NCBI GenBank assembly: GCA_028599075.1
Contig: JAQRMW010000123.1
Span: 1 to 40,407 of the forward strand
DNA: 40,407 nt
Origin: Urechidicola sp.
GTDB lineage: Bacteria > Bacteroidota > Bacteroidia > Flavobacteriales > Flavobacteriaceae
Direction: 5' to 3'
The stretch's first letter is position 1, and the number at the start of each line of letters is the position of its first letter. The notes beneath the pieces were generated by a model. The model was given only the letters and a program-made list of their open reading frames with translations, had not been told where the DNA came from and made no database searches. Below, piece after piece: positions 15,874 to 24,634 of this stretch. A program made the position numbers and the translations under genes.

Positions 15874-18363
15874 TATCTTCGAATCTCTAACTTTCACTTC
15901 TCCAATAAAAGAATTCTTCAGTCTTTTCAAATTTCTTGTTAGCCCATTATTCATCACCTCATCTAAAACACTCATGGTTAAGGCTTTATTTTCAATCTCT
16001 GAAGGATAAGAATTATGTTGCATTTCTTCTTTTCTTAAATACTTGATAAATTCTTCAACACAAGAAATTCTTTTATCTAAAGGTCTAAAACCATCAACCT
16101 CTGGAGTTACAAAATATTTACAAATACTATTGTATGAATCTTCATCATAAATTGGCGTATCTTGAAAGACTAAATCATAATAGTAAAATTGAGACACTAC
16201 AGTGCTACAATAATATACTCCGCTTTGAGTTATTGAAATTTGAAACTCTTTAATATCTATGTTTAGGTATTTTGTGTCTGAAATATAACTTTCACTATTT
16301 ATTAATCCATAATTAAGTAATTCATTTAACTCTTCAACTACTAATTCTATGTTATATCCGCAAGAACTAAAATCCGAAAGTAATTTTTTTGTTGGAACGT
16401 AGTGTTCGGTATAAGAAGTTAATTCTACTTCATTTTTAAGGTAATGTAAGATTCTTAGCTTTGTAAAATGGTTTTGATTATTCTTAGATGGTAAAAAAAG
16501 ATTAAACAATTTATTTTTACGACTTAAATAATAATAACCAGATTCTAAAGCTACAGATTTTACGAACTCCCATATAGGAATTTTGTAATAATCTGTAGTC
16601 ATATAAGATTCTACTTTTGTATGCCCCGATACTAAAAAACTATTAAATTTATCTAAACCTAATCTAATATTTGGATATGATGTCTGTTCTAAAAAACTAA
16701 GTATTTGAGAGTTTTGATTACCAAAAATAGTTCTGTATAAGTTTCTAAAAAAAGAAACTTGTGATTTGTCAGAAAACACAAAATGTATATTATTTAAATT
16801 CCCTTTTGTTTCTTTAAAATCAAAATTATCTAAAACATATTTTACTCTTTTTCTTAAGACCTCTCTATAAGATGGAGCTGTGATATGAAAAATATTCGGT
16901 TGAAAAGCATCAAAAGGAGGTTTATCTTTCCACTGAAAATAATACCCTTCTCTTAAAGATATCATAATAATACACTTCAAACGTTTATGAATACTTTGAG
17001 ATAATAAAAAAGCTTCTCTTTGTGTTTTAAAATCTAATTGGTCCGCATTATCAAAAATAATACATAGTCTTTTATGTGAAGGGTTTATTAAATATTCTGA
17101 AATTGAAACTAAATGATTTATTGGTTGCTTTAACTTTTCTGTTATAAACTCATTTATTTTCTCTTCTATTCTTTCTGGTTTTTGATTATAAATTGACCAA
17201 ATACCATCCTCTGTTTTTTGTTTAATCTCTTTTTTATAGATTCTTTTCAGAATTTTATAGTTCTCTAAATTTAAAGAAGGGTGATCTTCATATAATTTAT
17301 TAAGAATCTGTTGAAACATATATGAAGTGTCCTTAATAAGGTCAATTGAATTATATTTAATAAAATCAATATAGACAATTGGAATCTTTTTTTTAGTTCT
17401 TTCATTTAGTGAAATTTTAGTGAAGTATTTAATAAAACTAGTTTTACCCACTCCCTTTCCTCCTATTAAAACAATTGGGTTAGGTAAATTTACATTCTCC
17501 TTAAGCATTGTTTTTTCAATTGCTCTTTGAGTATTCACAGTATTTCTTACTTTAGAAATTCTTTCATCGAATTTTGGAGGAGAATCTAAAAACATTAAAT
17601 TCATTTCTGAATGATGCTTTTCTACGTCATCATTAAAAACGTAACAATCATTTAAAGATTTTTCATCTAGCTCTTGAGTATAATTTATTTCTCTAAATAT
17701 TACATCAATAATAGCCATCAATTTATCGCTTAAATCATTCCTAATTAATTTTTCACGTTTTCTTCTTAATGTTGCCTTTTGTATTAGCCTTTTTTCAAAT
17801 TCCTTCTTTTCTTTTATAACTATCTTACCACTATTAACTATATATTCATATGATAACAGTTCATAAAACTCTATAAATCTATTTTCTAAATCTTCAAACC
17901 CATTAAATATTATAGCATTATTTTCTCTCCAATTACTTCCATTTGTATTAATAAACTGAGAAATTATAAATTGTTTTCCATTAGAAATCACACCAAATAG
18001 CAACCCCTTTTCTATTAAATAACTTCTTACTTGGTTAATTATTTTTTCATTTGTAGCATTAGTAAGTAAAATCTTAGTTTTTAAGAACTTAATTTTATTT
18101 GAAGGTAAAGCAAATTCAACAAATGTTTTTTTTGCTTCAACTACAAAAGCGAATATTCCAGAAGAAATAATGTAATCATAATAACCTGTTTCTTTAAGGT
18201 ATCCCTCTCTTCTAATATGTGATTCTTCCCATCCTAAAACGTTTATGAATATTTTATCCAAAATTTTACTTCGAGTATCGCTTTCAGAAATAGGTTCTTC
18301 CGACAACTCATTAAATTCTTTTTTAAACCTTTTAAACTCATCTAATGAAGCATTTATATTCAT
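15853..18363 (-). CDS. PD-(D/E)XK nuclease fused to P-loop ATPase, candidate defence protein
   Basis: 836 residues. The N-terminal domain (about 20-180) looks like type I restriction HsdR_N: SESDTRSKILDKIFINVLGW, then D63 in GYYDY and E76-A-K78 in FAFVVEAKK, the D...ExK metal site. A central ATPase follows: Walker A GGKGVGKTS (301-309), Walker B IIFDNADQLD (435-444) and a sensor-like IIMISLR (465-471), of STAND/Orc style. The C-terminal part (about 620-760) looks like a winged helix. No methylase or specificity subunit lies nearby, so it is not a type I restriction system. Antiviral STAND (Avs) proteins also join nucleases to such ATPases; this analogy is inference and no repeat sensor is evident. 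It sits at the element border, facing dnaN. Confidence 0.75.
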   Translation of the reverse strand: MNINASLDEFKRFKKEFNELSEEPISESDTRSKILDKIFINVLGWEESHIRREGYLKETGYYDYIISSGIFAFVVEAKKTFVEFALPSNKIKFLKTKILLTNATNEKIINQVRSYLIEKGLLFGVISNGKQFIISQFINTNGSNWRENNAIIFNGFEDLENRFIEFYELLSYEYIVNSGKIVIKEKKEFEKRLIQKATLRRKREKLIRNDLSDKLMAIIDVIFREINYTQELDEKSLNDCYVFNDDVEKHHSEMNLMFLDSPPKFDERISKVRNTVNTQRAIEKTMLKENVNLPNPIVLIGGKGVGKTSFIKYFTKISLNERTKKKIPIVYIDFIKYNSIDLIKDTSYMFQQILNKLYEDHPSLNLENYKILKRIYKKEIKQKTEDGIWSIYNQKPERIEEKINEFITEKLKQPINHLVSISEYLINPSHKRLCIIFDNADQLDFKTQREAFLLSQSIHKRLKCIIMISLREGYYFQWKDKPPFDAFQPNIFHITAPSYREVLRKRVKYVLDNFDFKETKGNLNNIHFVFSDKSQVSFFRNLYRTIFGNQNSQILSFLEQTSYPNIRLGLDKFNSFLVSGHTKVESYMTTDYYKIPIWEFVKSVALESGYYYLSRKNKLFNLFLPSKNNQNHFTKLRILHYLKNEVELTSYTEHYVPTKKLLSDFSSCGYNIELVVEELNELLNYGLINSESYISDTKYLNIDIKEFQISITQSGVYYCSTVVSQFYYYDLVFQDTPIYDEDSYNSICKYFVTPEVDGFRPLDKRISCVEEFIKYLRKEEMQHNSYPSEIENKALTMSVLDEVMNNGLTRNLKRLKNSFIGEVKVRDSKIIKKHSN

Positions 18364-18810
18364 AGTTTTTTTGAAGTATTTTACAATTAATTATAAGACA
18401 CTAAGATATTGCTTTATTGTTAAATCAAACAAAAAGTCTCTTTTTATTTAATTTTTTTCTTATCAAAACTAATTGCTTGGATTATCTCAAAATTATTGGG
18501 TGATTGATTTATATCCGTAATAATAGGATTAGAGAGAGTTTTTACTTTTAATTAACACTACAAACAACCAATATAACCGCACTAAAAATTGTGATTTTTT
18601 TCTGTCCTATATTTAAAAAACTACCAGTATTATATTGCATTGATTTTATAATTCTGTCCGTCTTAAAAATTAAATTCATTGTAAATATCTTGCGATATAT
18701 AAGGCATAATAACAATGTCCTTTTTTTAGAATAGGACAATTAATACATTGCAACCATTAACAAAATAAGAAGCTCGAACATATAGTTAAACGAATAATAA
18801 ATAACACATC
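18364..18810. other. 447-bp non-coding stretch upstream of the nuclease-ATPase
   Basis: No convincing gene. It should hold the promoter of the nuclease-ATPase (minus strand: TTTG, about 17 bp, then TATCTTAG, an imperfect match). Further right, TGTCCT at 18716-18721 and AGGACA at 18733-18738 form a small inverted repeat, a possible operator or stem. A 63-codon minus-strand frame (18548-18739) was judged not to be a gene. Confidence 0.45.
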
Positions 18811-19017
18811 ATGAATAAAAATACAATACTAATATTGACCTTTTTTGTGGTACTGGTGGTTTTACTTTGGTTAATGCCAAATCAAAAAGTAGAAAGTATT
18901 GGAGATTTTTTTGAAAAAATCATAAAACCTCTTTCATATCCACTTTCTGCAATAATTCTAATAAACTTAGGTCTTTCAAAATATAAGCATTACAATAATA
19001 AAGATAAATTAAAATGA
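18811..19017 (+). CDS. Small two-helix membrane protein
   Basis: 68 residues: MNKNTILILTFFVVLVVLLW forms a first membrane segment, and residues about 40-58 (PLSYPLSAIILINLGLSKY) a second, shorter one, followed by a basic tail. I do not recognise the family. It is on the plus strand, divergent from the nuclease-ATPase, and isolated by long non-coding stretches on both sides. Small membrane proteins are common cargo in such elements. The call rests on the coherent composition and an ATG after an A-rich leader. Confidence 0.5.
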   Translation: MNKNTILILTFFVVLVVLLWLMPNQKVESIGDFFEKIIKPLSYPLSAIILINLGLSKYKHYNNKDKLK

Positions 19018-19576
19018 CATATCATAGCTTTAATCTCTCACAGTTTTATAGTTGTTTGGTAAGTTGATAGAGATTGGATTGATTGTAGGTGTTAGACTTG
19101 GAGTTTGAAGAAGTAATATTTATTCAATTAGACACCCTACAAAATGAGTGTTCAAAAAGTATTTTCTTATTTTTCAATACTAAAATAGGGTTTTTAAAGG
19201 TTATAAGTGAAGGTCTGTAAATACTAGCAATTCATATTAAATAAGAAAATAATATACCTATATGTAGATTAATATGAACTTAATATACTCATAGGTATAT
19301 TTAATTTAGAAAATGATTTTTTTTTAATTGTAGATAAGGGTTCTGTAGAAATTTTTTTTGATGGAAATATTGAAGTCTCATTTTTTAAAAATGAATAGAT
19401 TCCTAAAATTGAAGATATAATTCCTAAGATTGTCCAAAAATCCATTAGTCAAATATACAAATTTAGTTATCTAAGCTTAATGCTCTTTTAGTTTCATATA
19501 AATATGGTGTACTTATTGGGGTGGAACGAATTGTTATTGTTAGGATTGGGATTAATGAGAAATTTAATAACTTATA
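19018..19576. other. 559-bp gene-free stretch
   Basis: No credible coding frame. It contains an 11-bp perfect inverted repeat (19251-19301). It also has a short open stretch around 19276-19398 (…LIVDKGSVEIFFDGNIEVSF, ending at TAG) that lacks a start and may be the remnant of a decayed gene. Confidence 0.4.
19251..19301. repeat. 11-bp inverted repeat with 29-bp spacer
   Basis: AATATACCTAT (19251-19261) is mirrored by ATAGGTATATT (19291-19301). There is no T-run, so it is unlikely to be a terminator. An operator or replication-initiator site is possible. Confidence 0.5.
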
Positions 19577-19876
19577 TTATCTAATAATTCTTAACTTCCG
19601 TTTACACATTTTTATTTCATCATCTGTAAACAATGATTTATACTTAGGCTTGATAACAATGAACTCAATAGATAAATCTGTTCTTTCTTTTTCTAAAAGT
19701 TTTGTAAAACCATCTGAAAGTTTAGGAATAAGTATTTTTGTTGCTTGGTAATGCCCTCCAACATTTAATGATAATTTATAGAAATAATTTGGTCTGTAAA
19801 CTTCTTTAGTTGTTTTGATAAGAAGTATATCAATCTCTCTTTCAAATTCTTTTTTTAAAAATTCTTTGTTAATCAT
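19577..19876 (-). CDS. Hypothetical protein
   Basis: 99 residues starting MINKEFLKKEFEREIDILLI, rich in Lys, Glu and Ile, with no signal peptide or membrane segment; probably cytoplasmic. The pattern LSNVG-like (YKLSLNVGGHYQATKILIPK) suggests a mixed alpha/beta fold. I do not recognise the family. It lies on the minus strand inside the element, between a gene-free stretch and the plus-strand replication genes. An opposite-strand frame at 19521-19751 is its shadow. Confidence 0.5.
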   Translation of the reverse strand: MINKEFLKKEFEREIDILLIKTTKEVYRPNYFYKLSLNVGGHYQATKILIPKLSDGFTKLLEKERTDLSIEFIVIKPKYKSLFTDDEIKMCKRKLRIIR

Positions 19877-20161
19877 AGGTTAAGACTTAATTCTATTTTC
19901 AAAAGTATAAAATTTTTAATCAACACTTTCTACTCTGTTTTATTCTAAAGTGAATAATTGAGACAATGTAAAAAAACATAGCAAAAACAATATTTAACTA
20001 ATGGTTTCTCTGTTTGAGTGATTATGATATCAGAACTTAAGTTTTTCATTGTTTTGTAAGTTTGGATAGACTTAATTACTATTGTTACACTAAAGATTTG
20101 AAAAATTGTATTTTATTAATAAATCTTTAATATCTTAAACTTCTTTAAAATCTTAATTTGT

Positions 20162-20932
20162 ATGACTCCTTTAGAAATAATTCACATCGTGCTTACTACT
20201 ACCGAAGACACATCAACAACACTATATAGATGTTTAAGAGGAATATCAAAAATAGATAAACAAATTATTTTAAAAGAACTAAATAGACCCTATATAGAGT
20301 TAGAAAAAGAATACATTTTTTCGAAAATTTATCATGTTGAAGATAAAAATAACCATTCTCTAAATTTTCATTATAAAAAGGGAAAAGATGATATAAATAT
20401 TTCAAGCAATCCTCTGTTAAGAGAAGAAGCCACTATGAATTGGTTAAGCAGAAAAGAATCAGAATTATTAAAAGCACTTTCTTTAATAAATATTGATTAC
20501 TATGAAACCATCAATATTGGCAATTTTGAATTAATAAAAGATGAGTTATTCGGTTTTCTAATCGAAAAAAAGTTTATTCATGAACAATCAGACAAAAATA
20601 TATTTAATTCTATTTTTATTGGAAATACCATCTATGAGCAACCAAAAATAAAATGGTTGAAAGATGTTCAATATTTCAATATGTTTTTTCATTTATTACA
20701 TCATTTTGGCTTAATAAACTTAAATTCTAAGGAAGAAGCAATTAGTAAAAAAGTCAAGACTGGTGATTTTTTTGTAAATGGATTAAAAGAGGATAAATCA
20801 TTTGCATTACTAAGTAAAAGGAAAATAGAGTTTGAAAAAAAATTATTCGAATATCTACATGATAAAAATAAAGCTTTTAAAGAGCTTAAAGATTTAGAAG
20901 AAATTATAAAAAAAATAAAACAAATTAAATAA
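20162..20932 (+). CDS. Hypothetical protein, possibly an element regulator
   Basis: 256 residues, highly charged, with no membrane segment. The last ~40 residues form a Lys/Glu-rich helix. The segment near 185-210, KIKWLKDVQYFNMFFHLLHHFGLI, resembles a short block (K-I-x-W...L...L...G-x-I) seen in regulators and accessory proteins of Bacteroidota mobile elements such as RteC-like proteins. This is a visual resemblance only. It begins the plus-strand run that continues with the primase-like and DUF3987 genes, which suggests a role in controlling excision or replication. Confidence 0.5.
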   Translation: MTPLEIIHIVLTTTEDTSTTLYRCLRGISKIDKQIILKELNRPYIELEKEYIFSKIYHVEDKNNHSLNFHYKKGKDDINISSNPLLREEATMNWLSRKESELLKALSLINIDYYETINIGNFELIKDELFGFLIEKKFIHEQSDKNIFNSIFIGNTIYEQPKIKWLKDVQYFNMFFHLLHHFGLINLNSKEEAISKKVKTGDFFVNGLKEDKSFALLSKRKIEFEKKLFEYLHDKNKAFKELKDLEEIIKKIKQIK

Positions 20933-21018
20933 ATATTATAGGAGCATCCTATACTCCCATATTTTAAATTCAAAAGTTGTTGGTTATTGCGAATTATTAA
21001 TTTATAAAAGCAATAATT

Positions 21019-22107
21019 ATGATAACAAAAGAAAACATTTTAAAACGCACAGATGGGGGATTACTTTATTTCCTGTTAATTTACAAACTTCACGGAATAA
21101 GTCTTAGACGAATTGGAAATAAGTTTGCCAATACACACAACTTATTTTATTTTGATTCAAACCCAAGTTTATCAATTTATTTCAATGAAAAATATAATAG
21201 GTGGTATTTTAAAGACCATGGCACTAATAGTAGTGGCATAGAATATGGTGGAGATATTTTTGATTTTGCGAGATTATATCACAAATTAGAAATCGGTCAG
21301 TTTTTCAAACTTCTACATCTAATGGATATTGATATTAAGATGAGTAAAGACTTACCTCAAATTTCTAAAACTGCTAATCACACATATATAAAGGTGGAGG
21401 CAAAATCATTAAAATATGAGTTATTAATAAAAAAGCAAACTGATGAATGCATACAGTATTTTGAGCAGTTCAATATCAATCTAAATCACTACTCAAATGT
21501 GAACCAAATTACTGGTATTAGATTTTTAAATGAAGATTATTCAATCAATTACACAAAGATGTTACCTCATTCGGGCATTCATATCGCTTATGATTTTGTC
21601 ACATATGCTAAAATATATAGCATAAACCCTAAAGCATTTAGATTTGTTGGGAACAAAAGAAATACTGAATACACTTTCGGAGGATTTGATTATGCAGATT
21701 ATTTAAACGAACCTCTATTTTTAACTGGTGGAGAAAAAGATGTAATGACTTTACATTCGCTAGGGTACAATGCATTTTGTTTATTAAGCGAAACATCTAC
21801 AAGACTTTCTAGAATATTACGAAAAGGAATGTACGAGTCTGGTCACAACACTATCGTTCTGTATGACACTGATAAAACTGGGAGATACTCAGCTACTAAG
21901 CTACATAATAAATATAATTTTTCTATTGCTGATTTAGATATAATAATTCCAGAAGAGTATAAGGACGTAGTAACAGATATTTCCGACTATGTAAAACTAA
22001 AACTTGATAAAACAAAGTTGGTCAATTTTTTAAACAGCTTCATACCAAAAGAAAAATTAAAAATGGAAAATGGGCTTTTATTAGATGAAGAAATTTATAA
22101 CTCTTAA
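21019..22107 (+). CDS. Toprim/primase-like protein
   Basis: 362 residues. The N-terminal part (about 40-97: FDSNPSLSIYFNEKY, WYFKDHGT, YGGDIFDFARLYH) looks like the CHC2 primase fold but without zinc-binding cysteines. A Toprim domain follows: LFLTGGEKDVMTLHSLGYNA around 234-253 (catalytic Glu in GEKD) and IVLYDTDKTGRYSA near 278-291 (the DxD metal site). Such proteins in plasmids and phage satellites of Bacteroidota are thought to prime replication. The ORF ends 10 bp before the DUF3987 ATG, so the two are probably translated together as a replication module. Confidence 0.78.
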   Translation: MITKENILKRTDGGLLYFLLIYKLHGISLRRIGNKFANTHNLFYFDSNPSLSIYFNEKYNRWYFKDHGTNSSGIEYGGDIFDFARLYHKLEIGQFFKLLHLMDIDIKMSKDLPQISKTANHTYIKVEAKSLKYELLIKKQTDECIQYFEQFNINLNHYSNVNQITGIRFLNEDYSINYTKMLPHSGIHIAYDFVTYAKIYSINPKAFRFVGNKRNTEYTFGGFDYADYLNEPLFLTGGEKDVMTLHSLGYNAFCLLSETSTRLSRILRKGMYESGHNTIVLYDTDKTGRYSATKLHNKYNFSIADLDIIIPEEYKDVVTDISDYVKLKLDKTKLVNFLNSFIPKEKLKMENGLLLDEEIYNS

Positions 22108-22117
22108 AACTAAAATT

Positions 22118-23419
22118 ATGAAAAAAATAAGACCAAATAATGATGTTACAAAATATACAGGCTTAAGTAAGTCATTATATCAAAACCTGCCAAACTTACT
22201 CAAAGAGGCTACCAAGCTTATTAAAGAACCACACGAAAAAGATTTGGTACTATTAGCAACTTTGGTGCTATTATCTAATATTATTCGTGTAAGCGGGATC
22301 TATGATAGTAGAAGAATATTTCCGAATCTATTTTTGTTTATAACTGCTAAAGCATCCGCAGGAAAAGGAGTTCTAAAATGGGTTAAAATATTGGGAGACG
22401 AAATTCATAAAGAGTTAGAACTGAAATATAAAGTACAGATACTAGAATATAAACAACTTGAAGACAAGTCTAACATAGAAAAACCAACTAGAGAAACCTT
22501 TTTCATACCTGGGAATGCAAGTCTTTCTGCAATGATAAGGCAACTTACTATTAACAATGGCTACGGTGTCATTGTTGAATCGGAAGCTGACACACTTAAT
22601 GTTGCAATGAAAAATGATTGGGGAAATTTGTCAGAATTATTTAGAAAAGCATATGAATTTGAATCCATTAGCCAACTTAGAGCAGATGTTAATAATTCAT
22701 TCGAAATTGATGCACCTCGATTATCAATAGTAATAACTGGAACACAAAATCAGTTATTAGACTTCATTCCATCAGTTGAAAATGGGCTGTTTAGTCGATT
22801 TATGTTCATGGAGTTCCCTTTAATAAAGACGTGGAAGAATGTATTTGCTAATAAAGTTGATTTTTACACTCATTACAATGACATTGCAAAGCAATTGTTA
22901 AAGGTTTACAAAAATAATAACAAATGTCTAAATGTTAGCTTGTCTAGTGAACAAGAGGATAAATTTCATGTAAAGTTCTCTACATATCAAAGCCAACATG
23001 ATGCACTTCTAGGAGAGGATGTTATTTCTTCAATACGCCGAATTGGAAATATGCATTTTAGAATTTGCATGTTATTAACGGGTCTTAGATATCATGAAAA
23101 TAAAAGCCAAGGTGAAACTGCAATATGTACGGATAAAGATTTTGAAATTGCAAATGAGATTATCATTTATTTGTTAGATAATCTAAGAAATATTTATGGT
23201 TATATACCTACTGTACAAAAAGCCACTAAAAACTTGAATCTTAAACAAGCATTACTTTATGATGCTTTGGATACAAATTTTAGTTTCTTTAATATTACTG
23301 AAGAATCAAAAAAATTGGGTATTGCATATAGTACGGCAGAAAATTATTTAAGAATGTTCAGAAAAATAAAGTTAGTTGAAAAATTAGAACATGGGAAATA
23401 CTGCAAAATCAAAATATAA
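22118..23419 (+). CDS. DUF3987 ATPase / helicase-like replication protein
   Basis: 433 residues from ATG 22118. An upstream in-frame ATG (22085) would add 11 residues inside the preceding gene. The DUF3987 pattern is clear: PNLFLFITAKASAGKG (P-loop A-S-A-G-K-G near 79-84), YGVIVESEADTL near 150 (Walker B-like), WGNLSELFRKAYE, RLSIVITGTQNQLLDFI and LFSRFMFMEFP. The C-terminal ~50 residues look like a winged helix. Proteins of this family accompany primases in integrated elements and probably act at the origin. ATPase activity is inferred from the P-loop. Confidence 0.78.
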   Translation: MKKIRPNNDVTKYTGLSKSLYQNLPNLLKEATKLIKEPHEKDLVLLATLVLLSNIIRVSGIYDSRRIFPNLFLFITAKASAGKGVLKWVKILGDEIHKELELKYKVQILEYKQLEDKSNIEKPTRETFFIPGNASLSAMIRQLTINNGYGVIVESEADTLNVAMKNDWGNLSELFRKAYEFESISQLRADVNNSFEIDAPRLSIVITGTQNQLLDFIPSVENGLFSRFMFMEFPLIKTWKNVFANKVDFYTHYNDIAKQLLKVYKNNNKCLNVSLSSEQEDKFHVKFSTYQSQHDALLGEDVISSIRRIGNMHFRICMLLTGLRYHENKSQGETAICTDKDFEIANEIIIYLLDNLRNIYGYIPTVQKATKNLNLKQALLYDALDTNFSFFNITEESKKLGIAYSTAENYLRMFRKIKLVEKLEHGKYCKIKI

Positions 23420-23556
23420 TTTTTTATAGTCGAGCGAATTAATTAAATTTAGGGTCTAAATAAATAATGGTATTATAAGAAAGAACAATTATTAAAATAT
23501 AGAAAAGCGTTAGCTATTCACTGATAGGAAAACTGGAAATTTTAAATATGCAGGAG

Positions 23557-23646
23557 GATAGACTAAAGTTTACGTTACGGCGTAGGCTTGGTTTGTTTGC
23601 ATATGGGTATTCCAGTACCTCCTATCGATAGACTAAAGTCCTACGC
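23557..23646. repeat. Paired direct and inverted repeats after the replication genes
   Basis: GATAGACTAAAGT occurs at 23557-23569 and again at 23627-23639, exactly 70 bp apart. An inverted pair GCGTAGG (23580-23586) and CCTACGC (23640-23646), and AGGAGG/CCTCCT (23552-23557 and 23618-23623), add internal symmetry. The block lies in the 291-bp gap between the DUF3987 gene and the next ORF. It could be an origin, a recombination accessory site or a folded RNA. Confidence 0.6.
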
Positions 23647-23710
23647 TATTTTTATGCAATAAACATAACTACTTCATTTGGGACTGGTGAAGAACAAAAA
23701 TCAAAATCAA

Positions 23711-24064
23711 ATGAAAAAAGCAGGTTGGCTAATCGTATTAGCAATTGTTGTACTATCAGCAGTTATCACAAATCCAAAAGAAGAAGAACACACATCTAAA
23801 CTAGCTGAAATGATGATAGATGTTATGGTTGAACAAAATGATAAAGATGGATTGGTTGAAGGAAACGGATTCTTAAAGGGGATGGGAAGTTACGCCGTAG
23901 GAATACAATTAAAGGAATATACTAATTATAAAAATTATGTTTTATTGTCAACGCTAGAGGGTGAATCAGGTGGAACAATTTCAATAGGAGTATTCGGTAA
24001 TATCATTCCGTTATTTGATAAGGAGTGGATGAGAAAAAGAAGTCAACAATCTAATCCTAAATAA
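23711..24064 (+). CDS. Small membrane-anchored protein, DUF4359-like
   Basis: 117 residues from the ATG at 23711. A TTG at 23678 would add 11 polar residues before the membrane segment and is not credible. The first ~22 residues are one helix (MKKAGWLIVLAIVVLSAVIT) followed by NPKEEEHTSKLAE, then an extracytoplasmic domain with the GISIGVFG-like segment (TISIGVFGNIIPLF). This resembles DUF4359 proteins: a helix, T-N-P, then a small sandwich. The function is unknown. It is immediately followed (5 bp) by a TM2-domain gene, so they are likely cotranscribed. Confidence 0.55.
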   Translation: MKKAGWLIVLAIVVLSAVITNPKEEEHTSKLAEMMIDVMVEQNDKDGLVEGNGFLKGMGSYAVGIQLKEYTNYKNYVLLSTLEGESGGTISIGVFGNIIPLFDKEWMRKRSQQSNPK

Positions 24065-24069
24065 ATGCT

Positions 24070-24369
24070 ATGGCAAAGTTTCCAAAAATCGTTCTGCTCA
24101 AACTTAACGAATTTTCAGAGGATGAAAAAAGAGCATTTCTTGAAGAATATAGAAGAAAAAAGAAATCAACAGTATTTGCATATATACTACTCTTTATTCC
24201 ATTTGGATGGCATTATGCTTATTTAGGCAAATGGGGGATTCAGATACTTTACTTTTTTACATGGGGAGGTTTTTTAATTGTATGGTTTGTTGATTTATTT
24301 AGATTAGCTTTTGTGATTAGCAATTATAACAAAGATGTTGCTATAAAGATTAGTCAAAGTATGAAGTAA
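24070..24369 (+). CDS. TM2 domain-like membrane protein
   Basis: 99 residues: a charged N-terminal stretch (about 1-33), then two membrane helices (34-52 and 58-85) with the TM2 pattern FIPFGWHYAYLGKWGIQILYF and WFVDLFRL. TM2 proteins are small two-helix proteins of unclear function, common in bacteria and in mobile elements. The gene is 5 bp after the preceding small membrane protein gene, and the pair may act together. Confidence in the domain is good; the role is unknown. Confidence 0.7.
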   Translation: MAKFPKIVLLKLNEFSEDEKRAFLEEYRRKKKSTVFAYILLFIPFGWHYAYLGKWGIQILYFFTWGGFLIVWFVDLFRLAFVISNYNKDVAIKISQSMK

Positions 24370-24634
24370 ATTTAAAGTGATAACTCCTAAACAAACCTAT
24401 CTATGGTTTCCGCTACAAAGGGCAATCGAGTTTGAGGTAGAAAGATATAGCAAAAGAGAAACGTCAATTGCAATTATGGGCTTTTAAGTTCTACAGTTGA
24501 GGAAGTGTAGTATCTTAACCAAAGTGTAGTCAGTTTCTTGCATACATAGACTTATATCAAAACAAAAAAGATGGGTAAAAAGTTTTTTGTATGGAGACAG
24601 AATATAAAATTTATACTTTCTAAAAAGAGTATAG

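Noticed and set aside
18548-18739. 63-codon minus-strand frame in the element
   Set aside because: No family, no neighbouring coupling, composition of AT-rich random sequence.
19276-19398. Open stretch LIVDKGSVEIFFDG... in the gene-free region
   Set aside because: No start codon and a stop just upstream; at most a gene remnant.
23888-23900. GTTACGCCGTAGG, one base different from GTTACGGCGTAGG at 23574-23586
   Set aside because: The first lies inside a coding frame (SYAVGI); a chance match is likely, and no third copy was found.
24370-24634. res-like site for the serine recombinase
   Set aside because: Two AAGTGTAGT copies are present, but no dimer-type inverted sites were seen; too weak to annotate.
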